Origin: Fretibacterium sp.
Lineage (GTDB): Bacteria; Synergistota; Synergistia; Synergistales; Aminobacteriaceae
Length of the DNA: 64,000 nucleotides
Reading direction: 5' to 3'
NCBI GenBank assembly: GCA_024695065.1
Contig: JAILIX010000042.1
Location: 36,056-100,055 of the forward strand
Shown: piece by piece, positions 51,439-59,855 of the stretch
Numbering within the stretch: position 1 is the stretch's first letter
Layout of the letters: every line of letters starts with the position of its first letter
Notes under the pieces: model-generated
Databases searched by the model: none
Told to the model about the DNA's origin: nothing
Seen by the model: the letters and a program-made list of their open reading frames with translations, nothing else
Position numbers and translations under genes: made by a program

Positions 51439-52776
51439 ATGTCCTCTGCTGCTGGATTTGAGGAATTTGAGCAGCTTTTGACCCGCTTCTCGTCGAAGGG
51501 GGCACAGCCGGGGCTGGAACGGATTGGGCGTCTGTTCCAGCTTTTGGGGGATCCCCAGAACTCCTGGCCCGCTTTCCATGTTGTGGGGACAAACGGAAAG
51601 GGTTCGACCTGCGCCTTTCTGGATGCTTCTCTGCGTGCGTCGGGCTGCCGCACCGCTTTTTACAGCAGTCCGCACCTTGTGACTCCCGCGGAGCGCCTTG
51701 TGATTGACGGAACGCCCCTTGAAGCCAGAGAGTGGCTGGACGCTCTCCGGCGGGTAACGGCTGTCCTTCAGCAGGACAGTACTCTGGCCTCAGCCCCTCC
51801 CTCCTACTTTGAGCTCCTCACTGCCACAGCGTTTCTCCTTGCCGCAGAACGGCGTGTGGAGGTGATTGTTGCCGAGGCTGGCCTGGGTGGACGCCTGGAC
51901 GCGACAAACCTGCTGGGTCGTGTCCTCTGCTCCATCTCAGCCTCCATTTCCAGAGACCATATGGAATTTTTGGGTAATACGCTGGAGGAGATTGCGGGGG
52001 AGAAGTTCGCCGTCGTGAGGAAGGATACTCCCGCCTGCTTCATGGGGGATACTGTCTCCCTGATCCCCCTCTTTCGCGCTTTTTGTGCAGAACGGGGAGC
52101 TGTGCCTTACATTCTGCCGGAGGAGGCGCATCTGGAGAACGTGACCGTGAGGCCGGAGGGCTGTTCCTTCGACTTCTGTTCCTCCCGCCTGACGCTGAAG
52201 GGGGTCCGCACCCGGCTGACCGGCCGCTATCAGCTTGACAACGCGGCTCTGGCCCTCCTGTCCCTGTCCTGTGTGCAGGAGAAAATTCCCAGTCTCACTC
52301 CGGCGGGCATCCTGAGGGGAATGGAGGAGGCTCGCTGGCCGGGCCGTCTTGAGGTGCTTTCCCAAAATCCCTGGATTGTCCTCGATGGCGGACATAACCG
52401 CGACGGAGTGGAAAAACTGATGCGCAGCGTTGCGGAGCTCTGGCCGGAGAGCAGATTGGGCATTGTTTACGCCGCGATGCGGGACAAGGAGTACGAGGCC
52501 TGCCTCTCTGTTCTGAGCGGATTGAGGCCTGAGCTGTGTACGGCGGAAGTTCCGGGAATGGCTCGCTGCCTTACCGCCGGGGAACTGCGGGATGCGGCGA
52601 AGGGTCTTCCGTGGAGAGGGGAACCCCGTGCCTTTGCCTCTCCGCTGAAGGCAGTTGAAGCCGCTCTGGAGGGGAACGATGTCGTCCTTGTCTGTGGAAG
52701 CCTTTACCTTATTGGCTGGATACGGCCCAGACTGCAGGCTATGCTGAAGGAAGGCTCTTGCGATGATACGCTTTAA
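51439..52776 (+). CDS. folC: folylpolyglutamate/dihydrofolate synthase FolC
   Basis: 445 residues. A Mur-ligase relative that adds glutamate to folates (and may make dihydrofolate). VVGTNGKGSTCAFL ATP loop, YSSPHLVTPAERL, EAGLGGRLDATNLL and LDGGHNRDG are diagnostic. No clear ribosome site precedes the ATG; GGAG in the hairpin is 16 bases away. Folate polyglutamates would serve methionine synthase, encoded nearby at 55774. Confidence 0.93.
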   Translation: MSSAAGFEEFEQLLTRFSSKGAQPGLERIGRLFQLLGDPQNSWPAFHVVGTNGKGSTCAFLDASLRASGCRTAFYSSPHLVTPAERLVIDGTPLEAREWLDALRRVTAVLQQDSTLASAPPSYFELLTATAFLLAAERRVEVIVAEAGLGGRLDATNLLGRVLCSISASISRDHMEFLGNTLEEIAGEKFAVVRKDTPACFMGDTVSLIPLFRAFCAERGAVPYILPEEAHLENVTVRPEGCSFDFCSSRLTLKGVRTRLTGRYQLDNAALALLSLSCVQEKIPSLTPAGILRGMEEARWPGRLEVLSQNPWIVLDGGHNRDGVEKLMRSVAELWPESRLGIVYAAMRDKEYEACLSVLSGLRPELCTAEVPGMARCLTAGELRDAAKGLPWRGEPRAFASPLKAVEAALEGNDVVLVCGSLYLIGWIRPRLQAMLKEGSCDDTL

Positions 52777-53539
52777 GAATCTGGAAAATTTCCGACTGGA
52801 ATCCGTCAGGGGGGAAAATATCCTCCGCTTCCTGCCTGAGCCCCGGTTTGCCTGCGTGCGCCTCTTCATGAGGGGGCCCCTGATGGACCGCTCTGACGGT
52901 GATATCGATGTTTTGCAGAGGCGCCTTTCCCTGACAGCAGGAGACTTGCCCCTGATGGCTCCACGCCAGGTCCACGGGGTTGAGATCGTGGAGGCAGCGC
53001 CGTCTTTTGCGTTGCCTGTCAGGCCGGCGGCTGACGGCATCCTGCTGACCTCCTTTGATGTCGTGGCCTCACTGCGTTATGCGGACTGTGCACCGGTTCT
53101 CGTCCTCCCTTCGGAGGAGTGGGCCCGTCAAAACCGCCCGTGGGCTCTGCTGCTTCACTCCGGCTACAAGGGGACTGTGCAGAACATTGTGCACGCCGGC
53201 CTCCGGAAGGTGGAACAAGCCATGGGACGGGAGGCGGTGTCCTCCGCCTCGGCCTGGGTGGGGCCCTGCATTGCGGGGGAGGATTACCCAAGGTCACAGG
53301 AGGAGTGGACGGAGAGAGGCCTGGCAGTCTTTCACCCGAAAAATGTGTGGGAATGGGAGGGGCGCTGCCATTTCAACATTGCGGGGGAGATTCAAAGGCA
53401 GCTTTTGGAAGGCGGACTTGCCCCTCAGAATATTTTTGTCTCGGGGCTGAACACTGCGGCAGTCCCGGAATGCTATTCCTACAGGCGGGGGGACAAGGCC
53501 GACAGAATGATGCTGTATGTCCGGCTTGTCCGAGCATGA
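52763..53539 (+). CDS. pgeF: PgeF/YfiH-type multicopper-oxidase-like (laccase domain) protein
   Basis: 258 residues, overlapping folC by 14 bases, with AAGGAAGG upstream. The family removes misincorporated amino acids from UDP-MurNAc precursors in E. coli, and some members cleave purine nucleosides. Typical zinc-site motifs: RQVHGVEIVE, RYADCAPVLVL (for TADC), HSGYKGTVQNI (for HAGWRGT) and VGPCIAGEDY. Variation Ser-Gly-Tyr in place of Ala-Gly-Trp is conservative. Its place at the end of the dcw operon suits a role in peptidoglycan quality control. Confidence 0.9.
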   Translation: MIRFKNLENFRLESVRGENILRFLPEPRFACVRLFMRGPLMDRSDGDIDVLQRRLSLTAGDLPLMAPRQVHGVEIVEAAPSFALPVRPAADGILLTSFDVVASLRYADCAPVLVLPSEEWARQNRPWALLLHSGYKGTVQNIVHAGLRKVEQAMGREAVSSASAWVGPCIAGEDYPRSQEEWTERGLAVFHPKNVWEWEGRCHFNIAGEIQRQLLEGGLAPQNIFVSGLNTAAVPECYSYRRGDKADRMMLYVRLVRA

Positions 53540-53541
53540 TG

Positions 53542-53547
53542 TATAAT
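53542..53547 (+). promoter_or_regulatory. -10 element upstream of the SpoIIE phosphatase
   Basis: TATAAT preceded by TG, about 49 bases before the ATG at 53596 and overlapping the pgeF end. No good -35. Confidence 0.4.
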
Positions 53548-53595
53548 CTTTAGATAACACGTGAAAGAAACCGGGAATGACGGGGTGGATGACTG

Positions 53596-55770
53596 ATGGC
53601 AGTGATGATTCTTAAAATGTCAGCGGTAACAGCGCTCTATGTGCTGTTGACGTGGAGTCTCTGGATGCTGCTGAGAAGCTGCCGGCTTTCGAGGGGACAG
53701 AAGATTTATGTCGGAGTGATTTACGGGCTGTGCTCGGTGTTGTCTACTCATTTTGGAGTGGACTATATCCACATGATGCTGAACGTGCGCGATATTGGGC
53801 CTCTGGCGGCAGGACTGTTCTTTGACCCCCTTTCCGGAATTATTGCCGGGCTGATTGGCGGCATTGAGCGCTACATCGCCGGAACATACTGGGGAATTGG
53901 TTCCTACACCCGGATTGCCTGCGGCGTCTCCACCTGTCTGGCGGGTTTTCTGGCCGCGTTTTTGAATGTTTTTATTTTTAAGGGGAAAAGGCCTTCCACG
54001 ACCTATGGCTTCTTCATGGGGGCGGTCATGGAAGTCTTTCATATGTATGTTGTGCTCATCACCCACCAGGATGATATGAACATGGCGTTTTTTGTGGTCT
54101 ACAGCTGCTCCGGCCCGATGATTATTTTCACCGGCATGGGAATGGCGATATCCTCCATTGTGATTAAAATCTGCGAGGGAGAATGGAAGACCCCATTCAG
54201 GAGGCTGAAGGCGGAAAAAATCCACGTTCTGGAGAGATTTCAGTCCTGGCTTTTTTTCGTCACAGTGACGATGCTGCTGATCAACTTCCTGTTCTCCTTC
54301 GCGATGCAGACCCATACCGCCACACAGCATGCTCACGACACACTGGAATCCTCCTCCAGAAATATCCGGAGGGCCTACAACAGCATTTATTATGCCCAGG
54401 GAGAGTTCAACGCTCTGGGAAAGGTGGGCGTCATCTCAAAAAGGACTGTCTCTCTGGCCCACGGTGCCCTGAACAACGCGCTCTCCGCCTTTCAGGTGAG
54501 CAATGAGGGTATCTTTGACCTGTTTACCAGTTCCGGTGACGTCATCGCCGGGAAGCACGAGGGGGCAGCGCTGGCTGAGGGGGATCTGGCTTTCCTTCAG
54601 GAACAGCCATTTAAAGTTATCTTCAATGCGCGGCTCTTTGGTATGGACTCTCTCTGCAGGCTTGAGAAGTTGGTGGGCAGCGTGACCCTGCTGACGCTCA
54701 TGCCGTTGTCGGAGATTTATGCCTATCGCTCCGTAAGAGGCTATGAAAATGCCTTTGAGGACATTCTGCTGTTTACAGTGCTCTATGTGCTGATTGATTT
54801 GCTGGTGCAGCGGATGGTGGTCAACAATCTCTCGCGGGTCAATGAGTCGCTGGCACGCATCACGAGCGGCAACCTGAATGAGGTGGTTGCTGTGCGCAAT
54901 TCCGTTGAGTTTGCTGCCCTGTCTGACGGCATCAATCAGACGGTGAATACGCTGAAGGGGTATATCGAAGCGGCGGAACACAGCATTGAGCAGGAGCTGG
55001 AGTATGCCCGTATCATTCAGTCTGCTGCGCTGCCTCGAAATTTCTCGTTTCCCCGCAGCGATTTTGACCTCTACGCCACAATGGATTCAGCCCGTGAAGT
55101 GGGGGGAGATTTTTACGATTTTTTCTTCGTGAACCATGACAAACTGGTGCTGCTTATCGCAGATGTTTCCGGAAAGGGTGTCCCCGCCGCTCTGTTTATG
55201 ATGAGGTCCAAGACTGCCCTTCGCAGTCTGGCGGAGGCGGGAAATTCTCCCGCAGAAATTCTCTTTAAGGCCAATAACGCTCTATGTGAGGGCAACGATG
55301 CGGAGATATTCGTCACGGCCTGGGTTGGCATTGTTCACCTCGAAACCGGCCTCATGGAGTGTGCCAACGCAGGTCACGAATACCCCATGCTCATGCGGGC
55401 GGGCGGCAATTACCGGCTGATGAGGGATAATCATGGCCTTCCTCTGGCGGGGATAGAGAACCAGCGGTTCGAGGAATATAAAGTACGGCTCAGACCTGGA
55501 GACCGTCTGTTTGTCTACACGGACGGAATTCCGGAGGCCCAGAACGAACAGGAGGAGCAATACGGGACAGACCGGCTGCTGAAAGTTCTGACCCACCTTA
55601 AGGATGTCCCTATGAGAGACGTTCTGCCCGAGGTGCGCCGGGATATTCGCAATTTTGTGGGGGCGGCGGATCAGTTCGACGATATCACCATGCTGGGCTT
55701 TGGACTTCGAAAAACAGAGCCTTTCACGTCAGGTTCCTGCCGGTGTGAGAGGGACCGGCAGGAACTCTGA
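53596..55770 (+). CDS. LytS-type 5TM receptor with SpoIIE phosphatase output
   Basis: 724 residues. Order: 5TMR_LYT membrane sensor (about 1-195; family motif around NVRDIGPLAAGLFFDPLSG and GGIERYIAGTYW), a second membrane helix (218-236), an extracytoplasmic region (about 240-380), a further helix (385-403), HAMP (405-455), and a PP2C phosphatase (490-708) with GGDFYDFF, ADVSGKG, YTDGIPEA and DDITML. Unlike the protein at 1-1854 it has no kinase domain. It should dephosphorylate a STAS protein in response to an envelope signal. Its last codons run through a hairpin shared with convergent metH. Confidence 0.88.
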   Translation: MAVMILKMSAVTALYVLLTWSLWMLLRSCRLSRGQKIYVGVIYGLCSVLSTHFGVDYIHMMLNVRDIGPLAAGLFFDPLSGIIAGLIGGIERYIAGTYWGIGSYTRIACGVSTCLAGFLAAFLNVFIFKGKRPSTTYGFFMGAVMEVFHMYVVLITHQDDMNMAFFVVYSCSGPMIIFTGMGMAISSIVIKICEGEWKTPFRRLKAEKIHVLERFQSWLFFVTVTMLLINFLFSFAMQTHTATQHAHDTLESSSRNIRRAYNSIYYAQGEFNALGKVGVISKRTVSLAHGALNNALSAFQVSNEGIFDLFTSSGDVIAGKHEGAALAEGDLAFLQEQPFKVIFNARLFGMDSLCRLEKLVGSVTLLTLMPLSEIYAYRSVRGYENAFEDILLFTVLYVLIDLLVQRMVVNNLSRVNESLARITSGNLNEVVAVRNSVEFAALSDGINQTVNTLKGYIEAAEHSIEQELEYARIIQSAALPRNFSFPRSDFDLYATMDSAREVGGDFYDFFFVNHDKLVLLIADVSGKGVPAALFMMRSKTALRSLAEAGNSPAEILFKANNALCEGNDAEIFVTAWVGIVHLETGLMECANAGHEYPMLMRAGGNYRLMRDNHGLPLAGIENQRFEEYKVRLRPGDRLFVYTDGIPEAQNEQEEQYGTDRLLKVLTHLKDVPMRDVLPEVRRDIRNFVGAADQFDDITMLGFGLRKTEPFTSGSCRCERDRQEL
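55733..55765. terminator. hairpin inside the 3' end of the SpoIIE gene
   Basis: A perfect 11-bp stem (55733-55743 with 55755-55765) with a TGTGAG-containing loop, between convergent genes. The coding sequence of the SpoIIE protein passes through it to the stop at 55768-55770. No T tract on either side. Confidence 0.55.
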
Positions 55771-55773
55771 GCC

Positions 55774-58221
55774 TTACGCTCCGAGGATTTTTGACGCAAT
55801 CCTCACGCTCTCCATGGCGTCCCGTGCGTAGAAGTCTGCGCCGGCGTACTCCGCAAGATCCGGTGTCAGAACTGCGCCCCCCACGATGACCTTCACATGG
55901 GGACACTCCCGACGGAGCTGACAGATTGTTTCCTTCATGCTGGCGACGGTGGTGGTCATGAGCGCACTCAGGCCAACAATGGGGATGTTCCCCGCCTTAA
56001 CGGCCTCCACCACGCGGTCGGGCGGGACATCCTTGCCCAGGTCCAGAACCTTAAAGTTATAGTTCTCCAGAATGACCTTGACGATATTCTTGCCGATATC
56101 GTGCACGTCGCCGTAGACTGTCGCAAGGGCGATGGGGCCCTTTGCCTCCTCTGAGGCTGCGGACCCGCGGGCGGCAAGAGCGTCTTTCAGACATTCAAAG
56201 GCGGCCTTGGCGGCCTCTGCAGCCTTGATGAGCTGTGGAAGGAAGAGCCGCTTTGCCTCGTACTCCCGGCCTACGGAGTCCAGCGCCGGGACAATATGCC
56301 CTTCGATGATTTCAAGGGGAGAGAGTGTCTTCAGAAGCTCCCGGGTTCGGGCTGCGGCTTCATCCTTCAGGCCTCTTGCGATGGCGGGCGTCAGGCCGTC
56401 CCCTGTCTGTTGGAGCCCTCTGTCCGCCGCGCTGGTCTCAGTCGCCGGCGCCGCAGTGGTCGTTGCGGTGCTCTCCGCCGGGTGCTCTCCGCACCATGCG
56501 ATGTAGTCCTGCGCATCGCGGTCCGCGCCTGAGAGAAGACGCCATGCGGCCAGAGCCTCTCTCATGCCCGGGTCGCCGGGGTTCATAATCGCTGCGTCGA
56601 GCCCCTGAGCCAGCGCCGCTACAAACATGGTCCGGTTTACCAGCGGCCTTCGGGGCAGTCCAAAGGACACGTTGCTCACTCCCAGCACTGTGCGGACGCC
56701 CAGCTCCTCATTCACCAGCCGTACAGCCTTCAGAGTCTCCTTCACAAGGTCCTGCTGGGCGGAGGCAGTGAGGGTCAGGCAGTCGATCAGTACGTCGCGC
56801 CGCGGGATCCCCATCTTCTCTGCCTCCTCAACGATGCGCCGGGCCACGTTCAGCCGCTCCTTTGCTGTGGGAGGGATGCCGTTCTCGTCCAGCGTCAGGC
56901 CCAGGACGCAGGCACCGTATTTTTTAGCAACAGGCAGCACGGTCTGCAGGCTGGACTCCTTGCCGTTGACGGAGTTCAGAAGGGGTTTGCCATTGTAGGC
57001 CCGTGCAGCAGCGTCCAGTGCCTCCGCGCTGGCGGAATCCAACTGAAGCGGCAAATCGATAACGGCCTGAATCTCCTCCACGGCCTGACGGAGCAGTGCG
57101 GGCTCGTCAATATCAGGCAGACCGGCGTTCACATCCAGCACGTGAGCCCCCTGATCCTGCTGCTTCAGAGCTTCCTTCAGAATATAATCCATATCCCCCG
57201 ATCGAAGCGCGGCCTGAAGAGCTTTTTTTCCCGTGGGGTTAAGCCGCTCGCCGATGATGACAAAGTCTCCGGCGGAAAAACTTACGGGCTGGGCCGGAGT
57301 GCAGATGACCGTCGCGTCCGGAACGGAACGCGGGGGAATCATTCCCCCTGTCTCCCTTCTTACAGCCGCGGTCATCTTCGAGATGTGCTCCGGTGTGGTG
57401 CCGCAGCAGCCTCCGAGGACAGCCGCGCCCATCTTTGCAAATTGTGCTGCGAACTCAGCGAATTCGTCCGGGGTGACGTCGTAGGACGAGATGCCGTTCC
57501 GCATTACAGGCAGGCCAGCGTTGGGCTGGACCATGACGGGCACATGGGACGAAGCGCAGATACGCTCCACGATGGGCAGAAGCTGCCTGGGCCCCAGCGA
57601 GCAGTTGACGCCCAGAGCAGAGACTCCCAGCCCCTCCAGGGTCATCACCGCGGACTCCACGCAGGCCCCGAAGAACGTGTGTCCCCCCTCTTCGAAACTC
57701 ATGGTGGCGAAGACGGGCAAATCGCAATTCTCCTTCACAGCGAGAACCGCGGCCTTAAGCTCATGAAGGTCCGTAAATGTCTCCAACAGCACGACATCGG
57801 ATCCATCCCTGCCGGAGAGCACCTGCTCAGCGACGGCGTTGTAGACCTCATCAAAAGAGGCGTCCCCAAGGGGAGCGAGAACCCGGCCTGTGGGGCCGAT
57901 ATCCAGCGCTACCAGCGCTCTGTCCCCGGCGGCCTGCCGGGCAATCTTCACTGCTGCGCCTACAGCCTCCGGGACGGAAAGACCGCCGCGCTCCAGCTTG
58001 AAACGGTTGGCCCCGAATGTGTTGGTGGTGACAAAGTCCGCCCCCGCGGCCAGATATTCCCCGTGAATGGAGCGGATAAGGTCCGGATGGGTGAGGTTCA
58101 GGGATTCCGGCAACTCGCGCAGCTTCAGTCCCCGCGCCTGGAGCATGGTTCCCATCCCCCCGTCGAAGAACAAAGCGTCGCACCCCAGTACTTTTCCATT
58201 TAATGTCAATTTATTGTTCAC
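55774..58221 (-). CDS. metH: cobalamin-dependent methionine synthase, short form without reactivation domain
   Basis: 815 residues from a GTG with AGGAG upstream. Domains: homocysteine methyltransferase (1-300; zinc cysteines in VNCSLGP and GGCCGTTPEH), pterin/methyl-THF domain (about 315-590; IIGERLNPTGKKAL, LDVNAG), an Ala/Thr-rich linker (about 595-620), B12 cap (625-700) and B12-binding domain (705-815; the ligand His in GDVHDIGKN). The E. coli enzyme (1227) has a further C-terminal SAM-dependent reactivation domain, absent here. Reactivation may need a separate protein not in this window. Confidence 0.93.
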   Translation of the reverse strand: MNNKLTLNGKVLGCDALFFDGGMGTMLQARGLKLRELPESLNLTHPDLIRSIHGEYLAAGADFVTTNTFGANRFKLERGGLSVPEAVGAAVKIARQAAGDRALVALDIGPTGRVLAPLGDASFDEVYNAVAEQVLSGRDGSDVVLLETFTDLHELKAAVLAVKENCDLPVFATMSFEEGGHTFFGACVESAVMTLEGLGVSALGVNCSLGPRQLLPIVERICASSHVPVMVQPNAGLPVMRNGISSYDVTPDEFAEFAAQFAKMGAAVLGGCCGTTPEHISKMTAAVRRETGGMIPPRSVPDATVICTPAQPVSFSAGDFVIIGERLNPTGKKALQAALRSGDMDYILKEALKQQDQGAHVLDVNAGLPDIDEPALLRQAVEEIQAVIDLPLQLDSASAEALDAAARAYNGKPLLNSVNGKESSLQTVLPVAKKYGACVLGLTLDENGIPPTAKERLNVARRIVEEAEKMGIPRRDVLIDCLTLTASAQQDLVKETLKAVRLVNEELGVRTVLGVSNVSFGLPRRPLVNRTMFVAALAQGLDAAIMNPGDPGMREALAAWRLLSGADRDAQDYIAWCGEHPAESTATTTAAPATETSAADRGLQQTGDGLTPAIARGLKDEAAARTRELLKTLSPLEIIEGHIVPALDSVGREYEAKRLFLPQLIKAAEAAKAAFECLKDALAARGSAASEEAKGPIALATVYGDVHDIGKNIVKVILENYNFKVLDLGKDVPPDRVVEAVKAGNIPIVGLSALMTTTVASMKETICQLRRECPHVKVIVGGAVLTPDLAEYAGADFYARDAMESVRIASKILGA

Positions 58222-58286
58222 GGCGTTCTCTCTCCTGTTGTCATTTTTTCCCCTGTTTCCAATTCTTTCGCCCTGTTCCGCGGGAA

Positions 58287-58304
58287 AATATTGAAAATAT
58301 TATA
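58287..58304 (-). promoter_or_regulatory. metH -10 element overlapping a candidate CodY-like palindrome
   Basis: TATAAT on the minus strand (58304-58299) overlaps the 15-base palindrome AATATTGAAAATATT (58287-58301), which matches the Firmicutes CodY box at 11 of 15 positions. No -35 at proper spacing. No SAM or B12 riboswitch is recognisable in the gap 58222-58449. Confidence 0.35.
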
Positions 58305-58449
58305 AGATATTACTCCTAAGCCTGTTTGCCGTCAAAGGCTGTTCCTGTACTCTTCCCCTGGTTCCGGACGGCTGAGGTAAGGTTGATGCAAAGAGGCGGG
58401 GAGCTTTTTTCTGCTGCCGCGCAGCAGTGGTGTCCTTCATCCTGAGAAT

Positions 58450-58478
58450 TTGATTTTTTCCAAAAAATAGTGTTTAAT
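58450..58478 (+). promoter_or_regulatory. promoter of ABC system C
   Basis: TTGATT (58450-58455), a 17-base spacer, TTTAAT (58473-58478), about 65 bases before the binding-protein ATG. The leader has a small hairpin with GTGA loop (about 58485-58498). Confidence 0.6.
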
Positions 58479-58542
58479 TTATAGGAACCGCGTGAGCGGT
58501 CCCCGTTTTATGTTCACAAATTTTTTTAAGGAGGAATTGTTG

Positions 58543-59721
58543 ATGAGGAAGTGGCTTTGCGGTGTGTTGGTTGCGGTAATGGTGCTCTCGTTTGGCTCCC
58601 TTGCTTTGGCTGGCGGTTACACCATCCGCATTTACTCCAACTCCAACTCTTCGGAGCGCGTGACCTGGCTGGTCAACGAGGCGAAGAGGGCAGGTTTCTC
58701 CATTTTGCTGGATGACTCCACGGTCTATAAGGGCGACACCAGCGCCATTCAGCTTGCCAACGAGAACAAGGATGCCGACATCATCTTTGGCCTGAACGAG
58801 GTGCGCTGGTCGCAGCTGGTGAACGGCGCTTACGAGAACCTGTCTGTTCTGGACTGGACCCCCTCATGGGCCGACAAGGTGGGCGATTACAAGTATGACG
58901 GCAAGGCCTATGGCCTCGTCATTCAGAACATCCTGATGCTCTACCGCAACGATTCGCTGGGCACGAAGGGCAAGGCGCTTCACTTCAAGCACTGGGCTGA
59001 TATCGTGAACTGCGGCTTCAAGTGGTACCGTCAGGGCAAGGTGGGCGGCACGACCAACATGAACATCAACAACTCCATGCTTTACGCCTTCACCGACCCG
59101 AAGTCCCCTGCCGGCGGTATCTCCGTCGAGGGCTGGAAGACTCTGTGGGCCTACTGCGCGGGTGGCAACTACACGGGCGACAGCTACGGATTTGACCCGC
59201 TGAACCGGGCAGATGTCCAGGTCTCCACCTTCTACTCCTCTTCACTGTACGGCAACATCGACGCGGCGGCGCAGTCCTCCTCCACGCCTCTTAAGGGCAC
59301 GGTGAAGCCTGAGAACTGGGCGCTGGTTGATATCGACGACGGCACCTACTACATCGCAGAGTACATCGGCGTGATCGATAACCCCAAGCGTACGAAGGAA
59401 GAGACGGAGATTGTCAAGGCTTTTGCCGAGTGGTTTGGCTCCGCTCCTGTCCAGAGGGCCTGGTCTGAGGAATTTGACTCCTACCCCTGCAACAAGGATG
59501 CTGTGGATGAGGTTCCGCCCATCTACGCCATCAAGAACTGCGCTCTCACCAAGGTCCCGGGCACGGATATGACCTACGCCGAGTATGTGGGCGCGCACGC
59601 CTCCCAGTGGACCAACATCATGACCAACCTTGGCTTCTACTGGAAGGACAACGCGGCTGCCCCCGAAGAGCCCGACTGGGACAACCTCGACTGGGCGACG
59701 CTTACCCAGAAAAAGAACTAG
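58543..59721 (+). CDS. extracellular solute-binding protein (system C)
   Basis: 392 residues from the ATG at 58543 (AAGGAGG upstream). Signal peptide 1-23 (ending LALAGG). The body is a type-2 periplasmic binding protein of the iron/polyamine/thiamine group (YTIRIYSNSNSSERV at the mature N-terminus; ADIIFGLNEVRWSQL; YGLVIQNILMLYRND). It ends in an acidic Trp/Pro-rich tail. First gene of system C; followed by two strong hairpins and then a dipeptidase gene. Confidence 0.85.
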   Translation: MRKWLCGVLVAVMVLSFGSLALAGGYTIRIYSNSNSSERVTWLVNEAKRAGFSILLDDSTVYKGDTSAIQLANENKDADIIFGLNEVRWSQLVNGAYENLSVLDWTPSWADKVGDYKYDGKAYGLVIQNILMLYRNDSLGTKGKALHFKHWADIVNCGFKWYRQGKVGGTTNMNINNSMLYAFTDPKSPAGGISVEGWKTLWAYCAGGNYTGDSYGFDPLNRADVQVSTFYSSSLYGNIDAAAQSSSTPLKGTVKPENWALVDIDDGTYYIAEYIGVIDNPKRTKEETEIVKAFAEWFGSAPVQRAWSEEFDSYPCNKDAVDEVPPIYAIKNCALTKVPGTDMTYAEYVGAHASQWTNIMTNLGFYWKDNAAAPEEPDWDNLDWATLTQKKN

Positions 59722-59737
59722 GAAACGTTTGAACTTC

Positions 59738-59767
59738 AGCGGCGGGCCCTGTACAGGGCCCGCCGCT
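59738..59767 (+). terminator. first hairpin after system C binding protein
   Basis: A perfect 14-bp GC-rich inverted repeat (59738-59751 with 59754-59767). No T tract; it likely blocks 3' decay or slows read-through. Confidence 0.75.
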
Positions 59768-59779
59768 CAGATTGAAGCT

Positions 59780-59825
59780 CAGGGGGGCCTTCACAGAACG
59801 TTCCGTGTTCTGTGGAGCCCCCCTG
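59780..59825 (+). terminator. second hairpin after system C binding protein
   Basis: Two helices, 9 bp (59780-59788 with 59817-59825) and 8 bp around CACAGAAC, separated by a small internal loop. It lies about 30 bases before the dipeptidase start. Confidence 0.7.
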
Positions 59826-59855
59826 AAACCTCTATGAGAAAGGGATTTTTATTTG

